A stretch of 10,517 bases of DNA from NCBI GenBank assembly GCA_030744095.1, contig JASLRF010000243.1, positions 1 to 10,517 on the forward strand, in the 5' to 3' direction. This stretch comes from Pirellulaceae bacterium. GTDB lineage: Bacteria; Planctomycetota; Planctomycetia; Pirellulales; Pirellulaceae. Position 1 is the first letter of the stretch. Each line of letters opens with the position of its first letter. This document shows, piece after piece, positions 1 through 5,010 of the stretch. Under the pieces are notes generated by a model that saw only the letters and a program-made list of their open reading frames with translations, searched no databases and had not been told where the DNA came from. The position numbers and the translations under genes are program-made.

Positions 1-217
1 CAAGAATCCCCATTGCGGTATGCGCACCTTTGCCCACAAGCCGCACTTTTTCCGTGCGAAACCGCACGAAAAAGCCGTTGTTTTGCCGACCTCGTCGCCC
101 GCATTACCGGCCCTACCCGTCCATTTCGCCATCCGATATGATTGTGTGCGTGGTCAACCGGCACCATGAAGAAGATGCAGTATTTGGCACGGCAATTTTC
201 GGCAAAAGGAGAATTTG
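1..217. other. Upstream region with no supported gene
   Basis: No convincing gene is visible before the peroxiredoxin. One forward frame is open from the window edge to a TGA at 139-141, but its roughly 46 codons have no recognisable motif, and other frames are open equally by chance. The region holds one inverted repeat (47-73) and presumably the promoter of the redox operon. A TATGAT at 137-142 resembles a -10 box but has no clear -35 partner, so no promoter is called. The ribosome-binding site AAGGAG at 206-211 lies 6 nt before the ATG at 218. Confidence 0.5.
47..73. repeat. Inverted repeat upstream of redox operon
   Basis: The arms are TTTTTCCGTGCG (47-58) and CGCACGAAAAA (63-73), separated by a 4-nt loop. 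They pair over 11 bp with one bulged C. The orientation (T-run before, A-run after the GC stem) is opposite to a classical intrinsic terminator on the + strand. It may be an operator or simply a hairpin lying about 145 bp before the peroxiredoxin start. A link to peroxide regulation is conjecture. Confidence 0.5.
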
Positions 218-742
218 ATGAACCAGATTGGACATCCTGCTCCCGCCTGGAGCGGTGGGGCATATGTGAATGGCGAGGACAAGGCGATCAGTAGCGAAGA
301 TTACAAGGGTAAGTGGTACGTTCTGTACTGGTATCCGCTGGACTTCACGTTTGTGTGCCCCACAGAGATCAAGTCGTTCCAGGAACTGCTTGAGGACTTC
401 GCCGATGATGGCGTTTCGGTGATCGGCGCGAGTACCGACTCGTTCTTCAGCCATAAAGCCTGGTTTGCGGATCGCGAGACATTTCCCAACGAAATCACGC
501 ATCCCGTCATCGGCGACACCAACCATGCAGTCTCGAGGGCGTTTGGCGTGCTCAAGGAAGACGCCGGAATCGCCTATCGCGGCACGGTGATCGTGGACGA
601 CAAGGGAATCGTCCGCTCCGTAGCGGTCAACGACTTGTCGGCAGGCCGCAGCCCGAAGGAAGTCCTCCGAACCGTGCAGGCGCTGCAAAGCGGCGGCTTG
701 TGCGGTGCCGATTGGAATAAGGGGGAGGGGTTCGTCGGTTGA
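218..742 (+). CDS. Peroxiredoxin, typical 2-Cys AhpC-type
   Basis: This 174-residue protein has the size and layout of an AhpC/Prx1 peroxiredoxin, a cytoplasmic thiol peroxidase that reduces hydrogen peroxide and organic hydroperoxides. The peroxidatic cysteine is Cys47 in DFTFVCPTE, with Thr44 as the usual companion and Arg121 in YRGTVIVD as the conserved active-site arginine. The resolving cysteine is Cys162 in GGLCGADW near the C-terminus. The tail after Cys162 is only 12 residues, shorter than in classical AhpC. The ATG at 218 is preferred over the in-frame TTG at 215 because AAGGAG at 206-211 is 6 nt upstream of it. The gene overlaps the next one, a small thioredoxin-like protein, by 4 nt, so the two are probably co-transcribed and the partner may recycle the Cys47-Cys162 disulfide. 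No AhpF or thioredoxin reductase is nearby. Family assignment is firm; the exact subfamily name is not. Confidence 0.95.
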   Translation: MNQIGHPAPAWSGGAYVNGEDKAISSEDYKGKWYVLYWYPLDFTFVCPTEIKSFQELLEDFADDGVSVIGASTDSFFSHKAWFADRETFPNEITHPVIGDTNHAVSRAFGVLKEDAGIAYRGTVIVDDKGIVRSVAVNDLSAGRSPKEVLRTVQALQSGGLCGADWNKGEGFVG

Positions 743-1089
743 TCACGAGTCGACTCGAGATATTGGACCGCGACAGTTGGCGCGACTTCCTGGCCGCGCC
801 AACTGTCGTATTGATGCTGGGCAAGACCGACTGCCCAGCCTGCCGCGCCTGGACCGAGGAATTGAATGGATTCCTGGCGGACGACCAGCGGTGGACCGAA
901 GTTCGTTTCGGCAAGCTAGAACTGGACCGTCCAGGTTTGGGCGCATTCAAGAAAGAAAACCCCTGGCTCAGCGAACTGGATGACTTGCCCTACACGATCG
1001 TGTACGTTGCCGGCGAGAAGAAAAAAGAGTTCTTGGGCGGGGGGATCGACCGCCTGGTCAATCGGATGCAGCGAGTGATCCAGTCCTGA
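739..1089 (+). CDS. Small thioredoxin-like protein with CPAC active site
   Basis: This 116-residue protein has a single thioredoxin-like fold. A short N-terminal helix is followed by the strand VVLMLGKTD, the redox pair Cys32-Pro-Ala-Cys35, and a probable cis-proline at Pro84 (LPYT) facing it. CPAC differs from the CGPC of housekeeping thioredoxins. There is no signal peptide, so it should be cytoplasmic. The TTG start at 739 overlaps the peroxiredoxin stop (TTGA), with a purine-rich GGGGGAGGGG at 721-730 lying 8 nt before it, which supports translational coupling. The coupling suggests that it donates electrons to the upstream peroxiredoxin, but this is inference: it could equally be a disulfide reductase for other proteins. 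A weak 6-bp hairpin (1119-1135) follows the gene and has no U-tract. Confidence 0.85.
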   Translation: MITSRLEILDRDSWRDFLAAPTVVLMLGKTDCPACRAWTEELNGFLADDQRWTEVRFGKLELDRPGLGAFKKENPWLSELDDLPYTIVYVAGEKKKEFLGGGIDRLVNRMQRVIQS

Positions 1090-1177
1090 AAGACCACCCC
1101 CGTCTAGCTCGCAGTGCTTGCGCGGCGTGCGCGCAGATGGTAAGATGATCTCTTCCAACCGGCTGATATCTTGCCTG

Positions 1178-1300
1178 TCACACGGAAGCATTCAAGAGTG
1201 CTTCGCTGCGAACGAAAGCCGGATCTTCAAAGAGCTTCTTGATTGCTTCCTGCAATGGCAAATCGTCGAACGTCAGGATGAGCTTTGGGGGCTTGTGCAT
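1178..1300 (-). CDS. 40-residue hypothetical protein, last ORF of the methyltransferase unit
   Basis: This 40-codon ORF starts with the ATG at 1300-1298, one nucleotide after the TAG of the preceding 119-codon ORF. There is no clear Shine-Dalgarno, so translation would depend on reinitiation. The product begins MHKPPKLILTFDDLPLQEA and looks like a real protein fragment, with a strand followed by an amphipathic helix. No family is recognised; a faint likeness to the strand-plus-PLQEA pattern of secretin short N-terminal domains is too weak to use. The same frame is open further upstream to 1411, overlapping the 119-codon ORF. It could therefore be the displaced C-terminus of one roughly 160-residue protein broken by a frameshift near 1300. 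Confidence 0.4.
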   Translation of the reverse strand: MHKPPKLILTFDDLPLQEAIKKLFEDPAFVRSEALLNASV

Positions 1301-1301
1301 A

Positions 1302-1661
1302 CTATGGTTCAAGCAAATCCAACGGGCAAAAGCAGGACGGCAAGCAACGACGAACTTCGGCAAGCCACCTTTCTCGCAACTCACGTTGCCGATCGTCATC
1401 CTGCACGGCACAGAATTCCACGTACCAAATGGCGGATATGAAGTTCATTTGCTGCGGCGGCAGTTCATCTATGAAGACGTGCTGGCAGGAAGAATCAGAC
1501 GACGTCATCAGAACTTCGGTCGCCGTTTCCAGCAGCTGTTGACGAAAAAGTTCTTCGTCCGCGAACGGATGATTCCAATGGCGCAGGATCAATTCAAGAA
1601 GTAATTCGCCTTCGAATAGGGGACAAATTGCCAGACATCTCTTCGCGACGTTTTCGTCCAT
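1302..1661 (-). CDS. 119-residue hypothetical protein coupled to the methyltransferase
   Basis: The protein is mostly helical in appearance: an N-terminal segment with PLFEGELLLELILRHW, a second helix FRQQLLETATEVL (39-51), a strand-like VFIDELPPQQMNF (62-74), a helix around IWYVEFC (78-84), and an arginine-rich helix (91-105). It ends in a cysteine cluster (Cys106, Cys110, Cys112). There are no membrane segments, signal peptide or recognised motif. The ATG at 1661 lies 5 nt after the TAA of the methyltransferase gene and has no good ribosome-binding site of its own, so coupled translation in one operon is likely. I do not recognise the family. Position suggests a job connected with the methyltransferase, for example an accessory, specificity or control subunit, but nothing in the residues shows this. 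Whether the stop at 1304-1302 is native or results from a frameshift cannot be decided from one sequence. Confidence 0.6.
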   Translation of the reverse strand: MDENVAKRCLAICPLFEGELLLELILRHWNHPFADEELFRQQLLETATEVLMTSSDSSCQHVFIDELPPQQMNFISAIWYVEFCAVQDDDRQRELRERWLAEVRRCLPSCFCPLDLLEP

Positions 1662-1666
1662 GACTA

Positions 1667-3331
1667 TTAAGTCGGGAACTCCGAATTATGAACCAACAAT
1701 TGGCAGTTCAAAAGTGTACTCTCGCGACGGACCAATGCAGACTTGAGCGCATACTTTGTGGCGAGGCTCCCATCATTAGGTTCATACAGAATCGAATTTG
1801 GTTCCAAACCCTGCCACTTCGGGTTTTCACGAACCTGTTGGACCCGAACACGGATGTTCTCACTTTCTCCGGCATAGATCCCATAGTTATCTGAACAGAG
1901 GACAAAAACGCCGGGGATCTCGAACTCTGCATTAAGGCACTCTTCGATGTCAACCCGTCGCAGTTTTCGAGTCTTGCGAAACCACTGACTAAACTGTTTT
2001 GCGCTGGTAACTCTGGCGTTTTTCGATCGTTTTCGAATGGATTGCGCTGCGCGCCGATAGTCCAGAGACGTCACGGAGACATCCCTTGGGCCGAATTCGG
2101 CAGCCAAGCGATCAAACTCGGCAGCAAATTCGGGCGAACACAAGATGTCGTCGAGCGTGCGACGATAATCGATTGCCAGCAATCGCCATGCGACTTCGCT
2201 GGCGAACCCGTACGTGTCCATTTGCATTGAATTGATTCGCCCGGGCCGCTTTGTCGCTCTTGGAAGTTTGTTGTTTTTCCTCAAATTCAACAGGAAATGG
2301 TTCCACAAGTACGCGCTTCCACCGTTGCAGCGCTTTCGACATTCAGAAACGAAATCCGCGTTCAACTCTATGTCGCACAAGAGATAATCCGCCGGATAAC
2401 CGCAGCCCGCTTGTTTGTAGGCAGCGATAACTGCCTTCTCCGTATCGTCGTCGAACGGTTTTTTTCGCCGCTTGCCTTTCGCCGTAGTTGGCGCACTCTT
2501 AATTGGGTTTTCGGGGCCATCGATCGGATCGCCAACGTTCGTTCCATCTAATCTGTGTTCGATGTAGTTGGTGTAGTCATCAGAAAGTTCGAACCCAATC
2601 CATTGCCGCCCCAGTTTTTTTGCAACACACAGTGTGGTTCCACTGCCGCCGAAAGGGTCAACCACGAGATCCTGTGGATGGCTTGAAACTCTGATGATTC
2701 TCGCGAGCAACTGTTCCGGCATTTGACAACCATGGAACCCCTCGCGTTCTTTGAAGGTTCCGGCGACACGTGCGAAGTACCATGTGTCGTGATTTGGGGT
2801 GAAACTTTCCGGCGCATCCTGAGGCCGTATGATCCACGTATTGTCGGGCAACCTGCCGTTGGGATTCGCACGACTGTCCGCATAGACAAGCTGTCTGGCC
2901 GACTTTACCCGCACATGCGGATGTAATCTGTTGAAAGTGAAATCCGTCTGGTCCTTGACGAAATGAAAGAGATGGGTGTGCGACCGACTGAAGCCGTTCA
3001 CGCAGTTCACGCCGAATGTGTAATACCAGATCACCCAACTGCGACAATGAAAACCTGCCTTCTTGGCCTCGATTTTCAATTCAGCTGCGTACTCATCACC
3101 AATGGCCAGCCAAAATGTGCCATTGGGTTTCAAGATACGGTGAACCCCCCTGATCCACTCACGACTCCAGCTGAGGTAGTCGTCAGTCTGTTTTGCATCG
3201 TCATAAACGTCGTACTTGTATCCGATGTTGAAGGGTGGATCGGCAAAAACGAGGTCGACTGACTCTTTGCTGACCTTCTTCAACGACTCAATACAATCAC
3301 CCTGATGGATGCTGTTTTTTTGCAACGCCAC
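1667..3331 (-). CDS. Beta-class DNA methyltransferase fused to tandem helical modules and a degenerate GIY-YIG-like domain
   Basis: With the GTG start at 3331 the product has 554 residues. Residues 5-270 are a SAM-dependent DNA methyltransferase. The catalytic motif IV DPPFN (31-35) precedes the SAM-binding motif I DPFGGSGTT (225-233), the order of beta-class enzymes, which methylate exocyclic amino groups (N6-adenine or N4-cytosine). The target site cannot be read from sequence. A basic, proline-rich linker (268-292) leads to two similar modules: LLCDIELNADF (317-327) ending in LRKNNKLP (350-357), and ILCSPEFAAEF (396-406) ending in IRKRSKNAR (432-440). The C-terminus resembles a GIY-YIG domain: PGVFVL (473-478), IYAGESENIRVR (485-496), then LKSALVRRESTLLN (529-542). 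In the last block the usual catalytic Glu is Lys530. The GTG is chosen because GGAGGGA (3338-3344) lies 6 nt upstream; the frame is open to a TTG at 3376, but that would add an unlikely leader encoded by a tandem duplication. No separate restriction gene is seen. Confidence 0.9.
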   Translation of the reverse strand: MALQKNSIHQGDCIESLKKVSKESVDLVFADPPFNIGYKYDVYDDAKQTDDYLSWSREWIRGVHRILKPNGTFWLAIGDEYAAELKIEAKKAGFHCRSWVIWYYTFGVNCVNGFSRSHTHLFHFVKDQTDFTFNRLHPHVRVKSARQLVYADSRANPNGRLPDNTWIIRPQDAPESFTPNHDTWYFARVAGTFKEREGFHGCQMPEQLLARIIRVSSHPQDLVVDPFGGSGTTLCVAKKLGRQWIGFELSDDYTNYIEHRLDGTNVGDPIDGPENPIKSAPTTAKGKRRKKPFDDDTEKAVIAAYKQAGCGYPADYLLCDIELNADFVSECRKRCNGGSAYLWNHFLLNLRKNNKLPRATKRPGRINSMQMDTYGFASEVAWRLLAIDYRRTLDDILCSPEFAAEFDRLAAEFGPRDVSVTSLDYRRAAQSIRKRSKNARVTSAKQFSQWFRKTRKLRRVDIEECLNAEFEIPGVFVLCSDNYGIYAGESENIRVRVQQVRENPKWQGLEPNSILYEPNDGSLATKYALKSALVRRESTLLNCQLLVHNSEFPT

Positions 3332-3334
3332 ACT

Positions 3335-3374
3335 GACTCCCTCCAAACAGGATCGACTCCCTCCAAACAGGATC
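3335..3374. repeat. Perfect 20-bp tandem duplication at the methyltransferase start
   Basis: The unit gactccctccaaacaggatc occurs twice in direct contact, at 3335-3354 and 3355-3374, without mismatch. Each copy carries, on the minus strand, a GGAGGGA ribosome-binding site and a GATC. The 20-bp unit is not a multiple of 3, so the duplication shifts any frame read through it, which fits a position outside the true coding sequence. It may alter translation of the methyltransferase. A recent slippage event is the simplest origin. Confidence 0.85.
3338..3344 (-). promoter_or_regulatory. Ribosome-binding site deciding the methyltransferase start
   Basis: GGAGGGA on the minus strand lies 6 nt before the GTG at 3331. 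A second identical copy at 3358-3364 is carried by the tandem duplication. The alternative TTG starts have either no site or a worse spacing. Confidence 0.6.
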
Positions 3375-3558
3375 AACCTGCATTTTACGGCATTCTGACG
3401 ACCCGTTCAACGAGCTTGAAGCTTAAGGCGGAAACTCGACCAAGCCCCACCCTTTTGCCCATCTTGGTATGCGCAGCGAACCAGATAGGCTGTGAAATCT
3501 TCTTTTTCGAACCAGAAAATCAAGCAGCTTCGGCGTCTTCAACTGTTTGCTTTCGGAT

Positions 3559-3595
3559 GAACGGAAGGTCACAATGCTCGCTGTACGTTCCGTTC
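3559..3595. repeat. Inverted repeat just upstream of the oxidoreductase
   Basis: The arms GAACGGAA (3559-3566) and TTCCGTTC (3588-3595) are perfect 8-bp complements separated by 21 nt. They end 6 bp before the ribosome-binding site of the gene at 3614. This could be an operator or a leader hairpin. The rest of 3377-3613 is a divergent intergenic region that must hold promoters for both neighbours, but no clear -35/-10 pair was identified. Confidence 0.5.
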
Positions 3596-3601
3596 GGCAA
3601 T

Positions 3602-3606
3602 AGGAG
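3602..3606 (+). promoter_or_regulatory. Ribosome-binding site deciding the oxidoreductase start
   Basis: AGGAG lies 7 nt before the GTG at 3614. The frame is open back to 3305, but that extension has no family-like sequence and overlaps the methyltransferase start. Confidence 0.75.
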
Positions 3607-3613
3607 AAATCTC

Positions 3614-4711
3614 GTGGCAACTTATCGAGTTGGCGTCATCGGACACACGGGGAAAGGCAATTACGGTCACGGAGTTGATTCCGTCTGGCTTCAATTTCCT
3701 GAGTGCGAAATCGTGGGTGTCGCGGATCCCGATGAAGGCGGCCGAGCGCAGGCGATCAAGCGTCTCAAGGCACCACTTGGTTTTGCTGACTACCGCAAGC
3801 TGCTCGACGAGACGAAGCCAGACATCGTGGCGGTCTGTCCGCGTTGGGTCAATCAACATCGCGATATGGTGGTGGCGGCCGCTGAACGTGGGATGCATGT
3901 CTATATGGAAAAACCCATGTGCCGGACCTTGGAAGAGGCCGATCAGATGGCGTTGGCGTGTGAGAAGAAGCATGTCAAATTGGCACTAGCGCACCAAACG
4001 CGTTACAGCCCGAAATTGCACGTCGTTCGTGACTTGATCGCCGACGGCAAGATCGGCAAGGTCTTGGAAATGCGTGGTCGTGGCAAAGAAGATCGTCGTG
4101 GCGGTGGCGAGGATCTGTGGGTACTGGGAAGCCACGTCATGAACCTGATGCACCATTTTGGCGGTGAACCGAATTGGTGTTTTGCCCAAGTACAGCAAGA
4201 CAATCAGCCAATTACCAAGCAGGACGTCGCAGAGGGCAGCGAAGGGATCGGGCCGCTTGCCGGCGATTCCCTGGCCGCCATGTACGGCATGGATGATGGT
4301 GTGACCGCTTATTTCGCTTCGCAACGCGACCAGGGCAAGGGCCAGCGATTCGGCGTGCAGATTTTTGGCTCGGAAGGGATTATTGAAATCCTGTCTGGAT
4401 ATTTGCCAGCTGTGAATTTCCTGCCAGATCCTAAATGGTCGCCCGGCAGGAGTGCGGCCAAGTGGATCCCTGTTTCTTCAGCTGGACCGGGCCAGCCCGA
4501 ACCGCTGAACAACGGCGGTCTGAACGCAGGCAACGTGCTGGCAGTGCGCGATCTGTTGCAGGCGATTCAAGAAGATCGATTGCCCGAATGCAGCGTTTAC
4601 GAGGGGCGGACGACGATCGAGATGATCGCCGGCGTGTTTGAATCCCATCGGCAGAACGCACTGGTGAGCGTGCCTTTGGAGAATCGCAAAAACCCCCTGA
4701 CGTTGCTTTAG
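3614..4711 (+). CDS. Gfo/Idh/MocA family oxidoreductase
   Basis: The protein has 365 residues from a GTG start, a normal length for this family of NAD(P)-dependent dehydrogenases acting on sugars, inositols and related polyols. Residues 5-20 (RVGVIGHTGKGNYGHG) form the first strand and a dinucleotide-binding loop of the expanded type common in planctomycete paralogues. Asp38 ends the second strand and probably binds the adenosine ribose. Glu99-Lys100-Pro101 is the family's EKP motif, with Lys100 expected to be catalytic. The alpha/beta C-terminal domain contains LGSHVMNL with His174, a likely active-site histidine. There is no signal peptide, so a cytoplasmic location is likely, unlike the many TAT-exported planctomycete relatives. 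The substrate cannot be told. It stands alone, divergent from the methyltransferase, and is followed by a large inverted repeat. Confidence 0.93.
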   Translation: MATYRVGVIGHTGKGNYGHGVDSVWLQFPECEIVGVADPDEGGRAQAIKRLKAPLGFADYRKLLDETKPDIVAVCPRWVNQHRDMVVAAAERGMHVYMEKPMCRTLEEADQMALACEKKHVKLALAHQTRYSPKLHVVRDLIADGKIGKVLEMRGRGKEDRRGGGEDLWVLGSHVMNLMHHFGGEPNWCFAQVQQDNQPITKQDVAEGSEGIGPLAGDSLAAMYGMDDGVTAYFASQRDQGKGQRFGVQIFGSEGIIEILSGYLPAVNFLPDPKWSPGRSAAKWIPVSSAGPGQPEPLNNGGLNAGNVLAVRDLLQAIQEDRLPECSVYEGRTTIEMIAGVFESHRQNALVSVPLENRKNPLTLL

Positions 4712-4741
4712 TCGGGATTATGGTCATTAAGGAACGGTGAG

Positions 4742-4814
4742 GGGGTCGGGAGTCTTTTTCGGCCATGGGTGTCTGCCACTCGTGAGTCGTCGCCCGAGAA
4801 AGACTCCCGACCCC
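4742..4814. repeat. Long inverted repeat, REP-like or terminator
   Basis: The arms are 4742-4762 and 4794-4814, 21 bp each and complementary at 20 positions, around a 31-nt centre. The left arm reads GGGGTCGGGAGTCTTTTTCG and one more G. The structure would be very stable in RNA and sits 30 bp after the oxidoreductase stop, so it could end that transcript. No U-tract follows the right arm, so a repeated intergenic element (REP or MITE relic) is an equal possibility. A genome-wide copy count would decide. Confidence 0.7.
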
Positions 4815-4856
4815 GTTCTGGTAGACCACCGACCAACGGGAGCGGGTCGCCACAAC

Positions 4857-4893
4857 CGAGCGATAGCTCGCGCCGGTCCGAGGCACAGCCTCG
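4857..4893. repeat. Pair of small hairpins, REP-like
   Basis: Two adjacent perfect hairpins are visible: CGAGC-GATA-GCTCG (4857-4870) and CGAGGC-ACA-GCCTCG (4879-4893). They lie 43 bp after the long inverted repeat. Their similar CGAG-type stems suggest a repeated intergenic palindrome rather than a gene-specific signal. Confidence 0.45.
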
Positions 4894-5010
4894 CTAGCTA
4901 CGCTGGCACGTTGAAAATACGGTCTGGCAGGATTCTGGCCGCCTATCTAGAATCCTCCACCCAAATCCTCTTGGGGCCGTCTTTCGATTGCGGAGTTATT
5001 CGAGGTCATC

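Larger units (their letters stand above)
4712..5010. other. Gene-free stretch with intergenic repeats
   Basis: Nothing here looks coding. It contains a long inverted repeat (4742-4814), two small hairpins (4857-4893) and, towards the end, the presumed promoter and ribosome-binding site of the AsmA-like gene. GAGG at 5002-5005 lies 5 nt before the ATG at 5011. A TTGAAA at 4911-4916 and a TATCTA at 4944-4949 are too far apart (27 nt) to be called a promoter. Confidence 0.6.

Noticed and set aside
113..688. 191-codon minus-strand frame opposite the peroxiredoxin
   Set aside because: It is antisense to a gene with clear catalytic motifs and shows no family features.
1119..1135. Hairpin TGCGCG-GCGTG-CGCGCA as terminator of the redox operon
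   Set aside because: The stem is only 6 bp with no T-run. It is plausible by position but too weak to list as a terminator.
1667..3376. Classical restriction-modification locus with a separate nuclease gene
   Set aside because: No neighbouring ORF has nuclease motifs. The only nuclease-like segment is the degenerate GIY-YIG-like tail of the methyltransferase itself.
3305..3613. N-terminal extension of the oxidoreductase frame back to 3305
   Set aside because: The extra residues are unlike the family, overlap the methyltransferase start and its tandem repeat, and a good ribosome-binding site precedes the GTG at 3614.
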